This document shows, piece after piece, positions 43,601-51,696 of a stretch of DNA of 64,000 nt (within the stretch, counting starts at the first letter, position 1; every line of letters starts with the position of its first letter). Where the stretch lies: the NCBI GenBank assembly GCA_033763935.1, contig JANRJO010000100.1, positions 123,672-187,671 of the forward strand, read 5' to 3'. Under the pieces are notes generated by a model. That model saw only the letters and a list, made by a program, of their open reading frames with translations, did not search any database and was not told the DNA's origin. Source of the stretch: DALYJJ01 sp033763935. GTDB taxonomy: Bacteria > Acidobacteriota > Terriglobia > Bryobacterales > Bryobacteraceae. Position numbers and translations under genes: made by a program.

Positions 43601-45633
43601 CCCGCTCGTCCGTGGTCGCACTCCTGCGGCACGCGGTGAGCCAAGAGCGCGTCTCAGAGGCCATAGCCACAATCAACGCGAACGTCCCGGCTGTATTCAT
43701 GGCCAATGGGACCAGCGATGGCAGTTCGAATTACCACACTGCCTACATGCCCGTCGTGGTCGGAGCGGCTTTGTGGACGTTCCATCACGGCGAGAGCGAG
43801 TTATCCTCTGCGACTCGCGCAGCGCTGGAAAATACGCACCTGTGGCTGACGCGATGGGCGGTTCCCGACCCGCGATACACCAGCCGGTTCCGTAGACTGT
43901 TTCCCATCGGAGACGGGGCGAATCAGCGCACGTTCATGCCGGGGTTCCTAGCTACGCACTTAGCGAATCGCGGGCTGACGACCAAGGCGCAGGAGGCGAC
44001 GTGGTTCTGGAAGAAATCGGGAATGCCGATCTCCGATTTCTATGGGCCGTCGATCCTGCAATACCGCACCGACTTGTCCGAAACAGATCCGGCGATTAGC
44101 ACAAAGCTTCAGGGAGAGGCATACTCAAACCTCCGCTACGGCTGGGAGACGATCAAGGAAACCTCCGTGTTCGCATACGACGGGACGACGGGATCGGCGG
44201 GCGGCGGGCACGTCTACGCGACAGACACGAGCAGCGTTCAAATCTACGCGCTCGGCTCCTATCTCACCATGAGTATGCCGAGCTATGGTCGGTACCCGAG
44301 TCTCTATTCGACGCTGATGCGTTCTGGAGTCGAGGTTCCCGAGTTGCCGGGTGGATTCCTGCACTCGTACAGCGGAACCGACTATCTGTGGAACACGAGC
44401 CTTGCGGGCGGGCCGAGTTTTGCCGAGTTCGGGGCCGGGGCCGACCGATCCTACGACAAGACGCTGAGCGATAGCCGGGACTTCGGCGGGTTCTCGAAAT
44501 CAGCCTTCACGCAAACGCGGTTCACCAACGCGGCAGGGCGCTACACGACAAAGCGGGTGAGCCTCATCTATGCGAATGACTCGTTCCCGATTATCCACTA
44601 CCAGGCAACGTTCAGCGGCACGGATGCGGCCACCCCGAAGGTGATCCAGTGGAACTTCCCGCAGACGAACGGGACGGCGATCACGCTGCCCAGTGGCTCC
44701 TCCGTCGTCCCGACGCGCAAGGACTACCCGAATAGCGGCAGCATCAACATCGAAACCGGGGACGATGCCCCTCCCGTCAGCCACCAGCACGCGCTATCGG
44801 CGGGCTTGAATCGCTGGCAGATCACGGGCATGAACCACGGGGCACTCTACGATCCGGCGCTCAACTGCGCTTCGAACTGCGGAATCGACTGGGACGTGTA
44901 CGCGGTGAGCAGTAGCGGGGACGCCGCGATTCTCAATGCCTTCTCCCATTTCGGTGTGAACAACGACCACGGGACGAGCATGACCATTTACGGCATCCGA
45001 TACCGGGGAACGGGGCCTCTCCAGTTCTTCTGGTTGCCGCGGCGAAAGGGTCAGCCTCCGCCCGATAGCGTCTCTGAGCAATCGTGCGGTATTCAGATCG
45101 TTCGCGGCACCTCGACCACATGCTTCAGCACGTCGAAGATGACACATACGGACGGCTCAACCGGCGTCGTCGCTGCCTTCGGCGCATTCCCAGTCAGCTC
45201 GGCGGGAATGAGCCTCTCGGGCGGTAGCGGGGAATTGGTGAGAGGCAGCGACGGCCTGATCACTGCGACAATAGGAGGCTTGACGCCGGGAGAACGCACG
45301 CTGCAACTCACTGGAAGTTACTCGCCGAACATGGGCTTAGTGAAAGCGGGAAATGATTGGAAGGTGTACCATGACGGGTCCGCCGACGCTCCCGTTACCG
45401 TACTCTTCACGGCGGCTCCTGTCACTCTTCGGGAGGTGACATTACGGATCGATGCTCCCGCCGGCGCAACCAGCGCAGCTATCGCTTGGGGAACTCAGAA
45501 AGCGCAGATTCTCGCCCCCTGCAGCGCTGGGTCGTGCTCGGTTACCATCCAAAGCCCGATCGGCGATCACACTTACTCATATACGTTCCACGGAGCGCGG
45601 GGGGGCGGCCTGTCCTCTTACCGGGTGCAATGA
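40660..45633 (+). CDS. giant secreted protein with lyase-like (alpha/alpha)-toroid and beta-sandwich regions
   Basis: A 1657-residue protein with signal peptide MKLPVTSLLLVAPLCAQ. Residues to about 800 are beta-rich and carry short modules (IWPNHGLATGDPITLT, PQAHGLSVGDAFGLSD) resembling those in the two beta-helix proteins downstream. A helical region at about 830-1150 (ETIFA-poor, with NYNQTLEILFARSSVVALLR and YHTAYMPVVVGAALWTF) is followed by a beta-sandwich from about 1180, with HVYATDTSSVQIYALGSYLT. The order resembles heparinase/alginate-lyase type enzymes, but a match is not certain. The start ATG overlaps no gene but lies 1 base after the upstream stop. It ends overlapping the convergent asnB by 16 bases. 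Confidence 0.65.
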   Translation: MKLPVTSLLLVAPLCAQTTIETVTVTEAFGAKHGAQVWELPTTTALPVLNYSNARVLMDGAEVMWQQRSNGRVVVWSSLGRSTVHYEWGTSSRIGTYFTTSDENSQPFLYAGLPLTLKTGTCGPFVAGTTYYIQEDATSRGNWGYRAYRIGTGLGSGLLHNTVDSQVCDVVTIGAGFDGTNNRVIWPNHGLATGDPITLTVHSGTFPAEVTAATKYYAIVDNVNEVGLATSRANALSNTRIDFAASTARANVTADHVFQIQTGAPSTFSRANAVAIDTSNAAYLQIANEHAGVRIHKPGSSFTGVSTSGSGSTRTFTFPQAHGLSVGDAFGLSDCDVEKLNNGYIVASAPTGTTVTAALPSGIPAATANATSCAAQLHTDRMPLRGHRWKNGTWADSTAKLYGISSTDWSGLADMEAAIFSISGGTSNRQAARLGRVAFLESGPLVTSVAFEYDFRKPRYVYASDDLREWTPGGKGYMRMVVTLEHGSQGYRVDTDSNMYFKWYWNLRGSEVFVPNRMLARSGSEQCADGYVAGGGRFTFTADGSSDKLTPSAPILYGTQFRVKTTGTLPGGMNDSTTYRVGAALSDGAFTLLLDSDGSTVNITDAGTGTHTLTRGNCNGTTAAANFTGEDVHPNNNGAYEVMTAFTEVEVGGASVLPTTNEAPAGAAFCTGINYRNLYRRGCLGAAALLYDSAGASTAPVLGLASGRQSKWQGAVDTISFFKNAAGNSSVPPFDGTSLAGAGIAFITKNTSNGALPTQKRWAHSFMVWSGEKQQLPTPTEYQRANLSRSRFKFDEDATAARGQGLSLYASMSSIADPPGGWKPLVFSQAAFDTLVASIRNDATPSPKPGHANFYAWALSNYGSTSMSYDVLKTIRGEMTVDELLRNVSRAPVMYAAYHSEFPMADNAFVLGPEKARALLDNTLKLYVILILDTATAAQKAQAKRLLGLLGTLATSNDFLPLDDDFQDKGNYNQTLEILFARSSVVALLRHAVSQERVSEAIATINANVPAVFMANGTSDGSSNYHTAYMPVVVGAALWTFHHGESELSSATRAALENTHLWLTRWAVPDPRYTSRFRRLFPIGDGANQRTFMPGFLATHLANRGLTTKAQEATWFWKKSGMPISDFYGPSILQYRTDLSETDPAISTKLQGEAYSNLRYGWETIKETSVFAYDGTTGSAGGGHVYATDTSSVQIYALGSYLTMSMPSYGRYPSLYSTLMRSGVEVPELPGGFLHSYSGTDYLWNTSLAGGPSFAEFGAGADRSYDKTLSDSRDFGGFSKSAFTQTRFTNAAGRYTTKRVSLIYANDSFPIIHYQATFSGTDAATPKVIQWNFPQTNGTAITLPSGSSVVPTRKDYPNSGSINIETGDDAPPVSHQHALSAGLNRWQITGMNHGALYDPALNCASNCGIDWDVYAVSSSGDAAILNAFSHFGVNNDHGTSMTIYGIRYRGTGPLQFFWLPRRKGQPPPDSVSEQSCGIQIVRGTSTTCFSTSKMTHTDGSTGVVAAFGAFPVSSAGMSLSGGSGELVRGSDGLITATIGGLTPGERTLQLTGSYSPNMGLVKAGNDWKVYHDGSADAPVTVLFTAAPVTLREVTLRIDAPAGATSAAIAWGTQKAQILAPCSAGSCSVTIQSPIGDHTYSYTFHGARGGGLSSYRVQ

Positions 45634-47546
45634 CCGCTGAGCGCACCTGTCGCAACGTGTGTACCTGTAATGAACACGGAACCCCATAGCTGAAGGTTGA
45701 GGAGGCGCCATATGCGGTCTGTGGCGTCCTCCTTGCCGGACGCTTGGCGTTCCAGCAAATCTCTCACTGCCGGCAGGAACGTTACCGAAGACAGCAGCCC
45801 GTCCTGCTGGGTTAGGATCCGGGATAGCGATTGAAGCCGGGAGGCGTCGCGAAGCCAGACAGTCAGCGGCGTGGGGAAGCCCTTCTTTGGTCCCCACACG
45901 ATCTCGCGTGGCAACAGATCCTCCACCGCTCGCTTGAAGATGTACTTCCCGGAGGAGCGGCGTAACTTCAAGGCGTTCGGTACCCTCGCTGAAAACTCCA
46001 CCAGTCGATGGTCGAGGAGGGGGACCCTACTCTCAATTGAGCATGCCATGCTCATTTGGTCCTGCTTCATGAGCAACTCGGTGAGGTAGGTCTGTTGATC
46101 CGCGCGTAATAGCTGCCGGAGCGGATTAGCTCCCAAAGCTTCGTCCCAGTACCGCCGGAACACGCCATACGCGTCGCCCTTGACGCCAATCCGTTCTCTC
46201 CCTCCTTCGTCGAAGGCGCATAGAGAATTCTCGAGGTAAAGAGATTCAATCGTCCCGCCCCGCCCCAAGAAGGTGTGGCCAAGCTTCCGGCGGAAATTGG
46301 CTGACAGCAGGGAACTGCTCTCGATGAAATTCCTGACCATCCGCCGCAGTGGAGCAGGGGCGTGCGACCAGTACCGCATGGCCTTCATATTTGACAGCAG
46401 CAGTTCATAGCGGGAGTAACCGGCGAAGATCTCGTCACTGCCCTCCCCGGTCAAAACCACCTTCACATCCTCAGCTGCCAGGCGCGAAACCGCATAGAGC
46501 GAGACACTGGAAGGCCAGCAAATGGGCTCGTCTTCATGCCAGATAAGCCGTGGAAGCAACTCGAAAAACTCGTGGACGCCAAGCCGCACCTCCCGGTGGT
46601 CGGTCTCAAGAGCCCGAGCCGTCATACGTGCCTTGTCAAGTTCACTGAATGGCGCTTCCTCGTAGCCGACAGAGAAACTCTTAATTCGCCCCGGCACCAT
46701 ACGCTTCGCGAGCGCTGCAATGGCGCCCGAGTCCACGCCGCCGCTCAGGAAAACGCCCAGGGGGACGTCGCTCATCAGTCGCATGCGGACGGTCTCTTCC
46801 AGCCTGCGGCGGCATTCGAGAACCCACTCCGTCTCCGAACGTCGCTCACTCTCTTCTTCCTCGAGAGGCACCTTCCAGTAGGGCTGGGTTTCTATGCCCA
46901 GCAGCCTCTGTCCCGCAGAGACCGACAGCCAGTGTCCTGGCATCAATCTCCGAATCCCTCGGAACATCGTCTCTTCGCCTAGCCGGTAACCGAAAGCAAG
47001 GTACTCCGCCAAGCCTGTTTCATCCGGGGTGGGAGTGACGGCGGGGTGCTCTAAGAGCGCCTTGATTTCGGAGGCAAATGCAAACGTACGACCGTCGCTC
47101 CACCAATAGAACGGCTTAATACCCAGACGATCGCGTGCACAGAACAGTCGGCCGGCGGAGGCGTCCCAGATGGCAAAGGCAAACATCCCCCGAAAATGCG
47201 AAAGGCAGTCGGCTCCATACTGCTCGTAGGCATGGAGAATCGTCTCGGTGTCCGTGCGGCTCCGGTAGCGGTGCCCCGCCCGTTCCAGTTCTGGCCGCAA
47301 CTCTGCGTGGTTGAAGATCTCTCCGTTGTACGTGATCCACAGCGACCCGTCTTCGTTGGTCATTGGCTGGTGGCCGGCCGAAGAAAGGTCGACGATGCTA
47401 AGCCTACGGTGTCCCAGTGCCGCCATCCCGCTCTCGATGACGCCGCTGTCGTCGGGTCCGCGGTGGCGGATGACGTCGATCATCCGGCCCACAAGTACCG
47501 GGTCGGCGCCACCGCACGTGCTTACAATCCCTGCTATTCCGCACAC
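45618..47546 (-). CDS. asnB: asparagine synthetase B-type glutamine amidotransferase
   Basis: A 642-residue protein with both AsnB domains. The N-terminal class II amidotransferase starts MCGIAGIVST with catalytic Cys2 and has GHRRLSIVDLSSAGHQPM and ITYNGEIFNHAEL. The synthetase domain has the PPi loop LGVFLSGGVDSGAIAAL and LTGEGSDEIFAGYSRYE. In polysaccharide clusters these enzymes usually amidate a sugar acid or act on exopolysaccharide, rather than making asparagine. It is 4 bases after the polymerase gene in a heparinase-polymerase-asnB operon. Confidence 0.92.
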   Translation of the reverse strand: MCGIAGIVSTCGGADPVLVGRMIDVIRHRGPDDSGVIESGMAALGHRRLSIVDLSSAGHQPMTNEDGSLWITYNGEIFNHAELRPELERAGHRYRSRTDTETILHAYEQYGADCLSHFRGMFAFAIWDASAGRLFCARDRLGIKPFYWWSDGRTFAFASEIKALLEHPAVTPTPDETGLAEYLAFGYRLGEETMFRGIRRLMPGHWLSVSAGQRLLGIETQPYWKVPLEEEESERRSETEWVLECRRRLEETVRMRLMSDVPLGVFLSGGVDSGAIAALAKRMVPGRIKSFSVGYEEAPFSELDKARMTARALETDHREVRLGVHEFFELLPRLIWHEDEPICWPSSVSLYAVSRLAAEDVKVVLTGEGSDEIFAGYSRYELLLSNMKAMRYWSHAPAPLRRMVRNFIESSSLLSANFRRKLGHTFLGRGGTIESLYLENSLCAFDEGGRERIGVKGDAYGVFRRYWDEALGANPLRQLLRADQQTYLTELLMKQDQMSMACSIESRVPLLDHRLVEFSARVPNALKLRRSSGKYIFKRAVEDLLPREIVWGPKKGFPTPLTVWLRDASRLQSLSRILTQQDGLLSSVTFLPAVRDLLERQASGKEDATDRIWRLLNLQLWGSVFITGTHVATGALSGHCTR

Positions 47547-47550
47547 GCCG

Positions 47551-48882
47551 TCACCTCCCAGGGGCCGCTGAGGCCGCCTGGATCTCGTGTGCGTGCCGGA
47601 CCGCCACGCGCTCTAATGCCACGGCCAGGCCCGTCAAGGTGAAGACCTGGTAGTTGTAGGCGATGCTGAGGAACATTCCGAACACGCAGAAGCTGAGGAA
47701 TGCGAGGCGAATGGTAACGGCGGAACGGACGATCGACTGAGACACGGGGTGCGGCGAGCGGGCATGCAATCTCTCGGCCCTACCGATGGCGCGGAACGCG
47801 CCCACAAGCGCGAGCACGTAGAAGATCAGCGCTGGAATGCCGCACTCGCTCGATACCTGCGTATAGAGATTGTGAGTGACACGCCAAGCGGACCATTCCG
47901 GGCGGTCGTCCTTCTTCTCCTCACTGGTCGCTACGGGAAACATTCCTGGTCCAACCCCAAAAATGGGGTGCTCGGCGGTCAGGATGAGGCTCTGTTTAAA
48001 CAGCTGGCGCCGATTGACGGTAGAGCCGACGGCATCGCCGACTTCCTCCGAGCCCTGCTCCAGTGTGACGTAGCGTTCCTTCAATTTGCCCGGCAGCACC
48101 AATGCTGTTCCCACCAGCGCGATCGCCCCCAAGGCGAGCAACTTCGCCTTCCAGGCAAAAGGCGCGCGAAAAAACAGCACTACAAACAAGACGGCAGAGG
48201 TGAGCAACATCGCGCGAGATCCCGTTCGTGCAAGCGACCATGCCACCGGCAACATCGAGAGCGCTACCAGAAAGCGGGCGAACGGCTTGTCCTTCCACTC
48301 GAAGAACACAAAAACCAGGAACGGCAGTCCCATCAACAGCAACTGCGCAAGGTCGTTTGCGTTGCTGAATGTGCCTTGCTCTCCCATGAGCCGCTCGTTG
48401 ATTGTCTCCCCTGTCAACGCGGTAAACACGGCGAAGAAAACGGTGCAGAAGCCGAGCGTTATCAGTATCGAACGGAGATGCCGTATGGAAGTGGCCAGAC
48501 CGCCCACGGCGACGAAAATGGCCGCGGCATAGAGTGTGTTGATCAGCGTCGCCACGCTGCCGCCTCGATACACGCTGGTGGGCACGGCGATGGTCATCCA
48601 GAAAAGGAACGCGCCGAAGAACAATGCCACACGATGGTTGATCGCGCGCTGAACGCCGCCGACGAGAAGCGTCAGCACGATGGTCAGCAGGAAGAAAATG
48701 GCGGGTAAGCGCAGGCCGGTGAGCACGAAGTCGGTCGGCCGGGCGAACAGGATGAATAGATAAACGAGGAAGATCCGCAGCGCGAGCGATTGGCCGGTAT
48801 TGTCGGTGGAGGGCAGTGGCAAGGCCTGCGGCGGCGCTGCGAGCGGCGGAACTATCACTCCACTGGAACCGCGAGCGTTCAT
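47551..48882 (-). CDS. O-antigen ligase/polymerase-like membrane protein
   Basis: A 443-residue protein with about 11-12 membrane helices. It has the Wzy_C / O-antigen ligase pattern: a large periplasmic loop near residues 260-340 ending with TAEHPIFGVGPGMFPVATSE and VTHNLYTQVSSECGIPALIF (HN motif). Members join polysaccharide repeats or attach them to lipid. The N-terminus is a disordered Pro-rich stretch. The ATG overlaps the heparinase stop by 4 bases. Its neighbours indicate an exopolysaccharide role. Confidence 0.9.
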   Translation of the reverse strand: MNARGSSGVIVPPLAAPPQALPLPSTDNTGQSLALRIFLVYLFILFARPTDFVLTGLRLPAIFFLLTIVLTLLVGGVQRAINHRVALFFGAFLFWMTIAVPTSVYRGGSVATLINTLYAAAIFVAVGGLATSIRHLRSILITLGFCTVFFAVFTALTGETINERLMGEQGTFSNANDLAQLLLMGLPFLVFVFFEWKDKPFARFLVALSMLPVAWSLARTGSRAMLLTSAVLFVVLFFRAPFAWKAKLLALGAIALVGTALVLPGKLKERYVTLEQGSEEVGDAVGSTVNRRQLFKQSLILTAEHPIFGVGPGMFPVATSEEKKDDRPEWSAWRVTHNLYTQVSSECGIPALIFYVLALVGAFRAIGRAERLHARSPHPVSQSIVRSAVTIRLAFLSFCVFGMFLSIAYNYQVFTLTGLAVALERVAVRHAHEIQAASAAPGR

Positions 48883-50585
48883 TTCGTCTCCTGCATTATA
48901 GCCGTGGCCTCGCCGCAGCCCGGTTCGTCCGTGAGCGAGAGCACCGTCTCAAACCGATGCGGCAGCGTGAAGCGGCCGGACGCGACGATGACCGGGGCCG
49001 GAACGCGCGAGCCGAACTCCGGTGCGACCCATCCGTACTCGCCGCCTTCGCCGACATGAGCAGCGGCGCTGGTTTCGAGAAGTAGAGCGTTACCGACGAC
49101 AAAAGATTTCGGGGAACGAGCGGCGGCGGGGCGGCCGCAGTGCCAGAACTGCTCGAGCAGGTGTTCTCCGGGAGGGCCGTGGATTTCGTCGGTTACGACG
49201 AGGCACAGCGGTTTTTGAAAACGGACCGTTCGCCGGTGGAGGAAACCACGGTAACGGCATTCCGCGGTAAGCGTATCTTCGGCCTCGCTTACCGTCCAGC
49301 CGGCGACAGCGACACTCGGCGGGTTCCGCCAGCGGAATGGGCCGTCGGGCGCCGCCTGGTCATCGCCGCCGATTCTCACCGTATTGTGAAAAGCGGTACC
49401 CCTGAACCGGTCACGCCACTGCGGATCCGCCACGTAAGTGTAAGTGCCTGGGTCGACGAGAAGTTCTTGTCCTTTGTAAGTGAGCACCAAGCTGAGGCAG
49501 TCGGCGTGGCTGTGTCCGGCGGCGCCGGGACCGAAGGGACCAGCGTCGATGATGGCGCGGAGCGGGCCGTCCACCAGGACGGCCAAGCCGGAGGGGAGAT
49601 GCAGGCGGCTTGATTGCGCGGGGACGGCGGAGGGGCGAGCTACCGCCGGATACAGTTGGCCGCCGTCGTCGTCGCCGAGGCGGGGCGGCACCGGCGGGAC
49701 GCCTTCCAGGTCCGCCAGGAACCCGGCCATGCGGCTCACGGGTTCCGGGAGGGCGCCACCGCGAATGGAGTAATGGAGCGTGAACAAGTCCAGGGCGTAC
49801 CGCTGGTAGTAGCTGGAGAGTTCGAAGTAGCTCCCGTCCTTTCCCACTTTCGCGGCGAGGTGCGCGTCCACAATCTCCGCTCCGCGGCGCTTCCATCGGC
49901 CGGAGAGCGGCCACAAGGGATAGAGACTGCCGAGCAGGTGCAGCGCGACTGCTTCACCCAAGAGGTGGGTATTGGGCGAGAAGTAGATCGACAGGTTGTT
50001 CTCCAGGTACATGCCGTGGGCGTAGAGAGCTGAGGCGAACCTTCGCCGGAAGTCAGCGGGGAGGGCAGCGCCGGCGAAGCCGTCGACGGCGGCCCAGGAG
50101 ATGGCGCGGAAGGCTACCTCGAGCGCGCTGGTCCAGTTGATGCCGCGAAGCCACGGGTTCTGCTCGTTCCAGGAGTGCCATTGGCGCTCGATCTCCTCGA
50201 CGCAGCGGCGGTCGCCGGTCTGGGCGAAGGCCTCCGCGAGCATGACCCAGTGCTGATGCCGGCTCAGCTCCCAGATGTTTTTGTGGTCGCCGGCTGCGGC
50301 GAAGTCGAGGTAGGGGATGCGGCGGAAGTAGGCAAGGGGCGTCTCCTGCCCATGGATGGGGTCCTGACGCCATCGCACGGCAGAGCCGACGGAGACGAGT
50401 TGGCCGAAGAGGCGAAAGCGGCCGGCGAGCAACTCCTCGACGGCCTCCGTCGGGACGTGAGCGGCGGGGCGAATGGGCGGCGGCGGGGGCGCCGTCACGC
50501 CTGGTGAGGGCATGCCGGAGGCCAGGAGCCACAGGTTCACGGCTTCCTGCCTCAAGCGGTACCGGATCTCAGCCAGACTTCGCAT
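48879..50585 (-). CDS. heparinase II/III-family protein
   Basis: A 568-residue protein. The (alpha/alpha) toroid covers about residues 80-330 (NTHLLGEAVALHLLGSLYPL, DGSYFELSSYYQRYALDLFT). The beta-sandwich has GAAGHSHADCLSLVLTYK, LLVDPGTYTYVADPQW and FHNTVRIGG. These carry the His and Tyr residues of the lyase family. There is no clear signal peptide. In capsule operons such proteins trim or modify the polymer. It is divergent from wecB across 25 bases and starts the three-gene operon. Confidence 0.88.
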   Translation of the reverse strand: MRSLAEIRYRLRQEAVNLWLLASGMPSPGVTAPPPPPIRPAAHVPTEAVEELLAGRFRLFGQLVSVGSAVRWRQDPIHGQETPLAYFRRIPYLDFAAAGDHKNIWELSRHQHWVMLAEAFAQTGDRRCVEEIERQWHSWNEQNPWLRGINWTSALEVAFRAISWAAVDGFAGAALPADFRRRFASALYAHGMYLENNLSIYFSPNTHLLGEAVALHLLGSLYPLWPLSGRWKRRGAEIVDAHLAAKVGKDGSYFELSSYYQRYALDLFTLHYSIRGGALPEPVSRMAGFLADLEGVPPVPPRLGDDDGGQLYPAVARPSAVPAQSSRLHLPSGLAVLVDGPLRAIIDAGPFGPGAAGHSHADCLSLVLTYKGQELLVDPGTYTYVADPQWRDRFRGTAFHNTVRIGGDDQAAPDGPFRWRNPPSVAVAGWTVSEAEDTLTAECRYRGFLHRRTVRFQKPLCLVVTDEIHGPPGEHLLEQFWHCGRPAAARSPKSFVVGNALLLETSAAAHVGEGGEYGWVAPEFGSRVPAPVIVASGRFTLPHRFETVLSLTDEPGCGEATAIMQETK

Positions 50586-50610
50586 GCCTTAGGGTATTAT
50601 CGGAGGCCGG

Positions 50611-51696
50611 ATGAAGATTCTTCACGTGGTTGGGGCGCGGCCGAACTTCATGAAGATGGCGCCGCTGATGCACGAACTGCAGAGGCGCGGGGACTCCTGC
50701 CGGCAGATCCTGATTCACACCGGACAACATTACGACCAGAAAATGTCGGACGTGTTCTTCCGCGAGTTGGGGATGCCGGAGCCGGACATCAACCTGGAAG
50801 TCGGTTCGGGGACGCACGCGGCGCAGACGGCGCAGATCATGATGCGGTTCGAGCCGGTGCTCACCGAGCATCGCCCGGACTGGGTGGTGGTTCCGGGGGA
50901 CGTCAACTCGACGCTGGCGTGCGCGCTGGTAGCGGTGAAGCTGGGCTTTCGAGTGGCCCATGTCGAAGCCGGGCTGCGGTCGTTTGACCGCACGATGCCC
51001 GAAGAGATCAACCGGATTCTGACGGACCAGATCAGCGATCTCCTGTTCACCCCGTCGGCGGATGCGGATGAGAACCTTCGCCGGGAGGGCGTGGCGGAAG
51101 AGAAGATCCGGCTGGTGGGGAACCTGATGATCGACACGCTCGTGCGGCTGCTGCCGCAGGCGGAGGAGGCCTGGCCGGCGGTACGGGCAGGGTTTGGCGT
51201 GGAAGGCCAATACGGGATGGTGACGCTTCACCGGCCTTCGAACGTTGACGATGCCGGCGTTCTTGGGGGGCTGGTGGAGTCTCTCAACCGGGTGGCCGAG
51301 GAGATCCCGCTGGTCTTTCCGGTGCATCCGCGCACTGCGCACCGGCTGGCAGGCGTGTCGGAGCGGGTGCGGCTCGTGGAGCCGCTGGGCTACCTCGCCT
51401 TTCTTGCCGCACAGAGGAACGCGACGGTGGTGATTACGGACTCGGGGGGGATTCAGGAAGAGACGACTTTCCTGGGGGTGCCGTGCCTGACGCTACGGGA
51501 GAACACGGAGCGGCCGGTCACGATTACGCATGGGACGAACCGGCTGGTCCGGGTAGGCGAAGATATGGCGAAAATCGTCAGGTTCGCTTTGAGTGAAAAA
51601 AAATCGCGGGCCCCGGTGCCGCTTTGGGACGGGCGGGCGGCGGTTCGCGCAGCGGATGCCCTACTGAGCGAGTCACTGCGTGCGAAAGGCGCCTGA
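50611..51696 (+). CDS. wecB: UDP-N-acetylglucosamine 2-epimerase (non-hydrolysing)
   Basis: A 361-residue enzyme of the usual length. MKILHVVGARPNFMKMAPLM is typical, then ILIHTGQHYDQKMSDVFF, VVPGDVNSTLACALVAVKLG, VAHVEAGLRSFDRTMPEEIN and TDSGGIQEETTFLGVPCLTL. It converts UDP-GlcNAc to UDP-ManNAc for surface polysaccharides. The last 24 bases overlap the convergent beta-helix gene. The intergenic space to the divergent heparinase gene is only 25 bases. Confidence 0.95.
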   Translation: MKILHVVGARPNFMKMAPLMHELQRRGDSCRQILIHTGQHYDQKMSDVFFRELGMPEPDINLEVGSGTHAAQTAQIMMRFEPVLTEHRPDWVVVPGDVNSTLACALVAVKLGFRVAHVEAGLRSFDRTMPEEINRILTDQISDLLFTPSADADENLRREGVAEEKIRLVGNLMIDTLVRLLPQAEEAWPAVRAGFGVEGQYGMVTLHRPSNVDDAGVLGGLVESLNRVAEEIPLVFPVHPRTAHRLAGVSERVRLVEPLGYLAFLAAQRNATVVITDSGGIQEETTFLGVPCLTLRENTERPVTITHGTNRLVRVGEDMAKIVRFALSEKKSRAPVPLWDGRAAVRAADALLSESLRAKGA

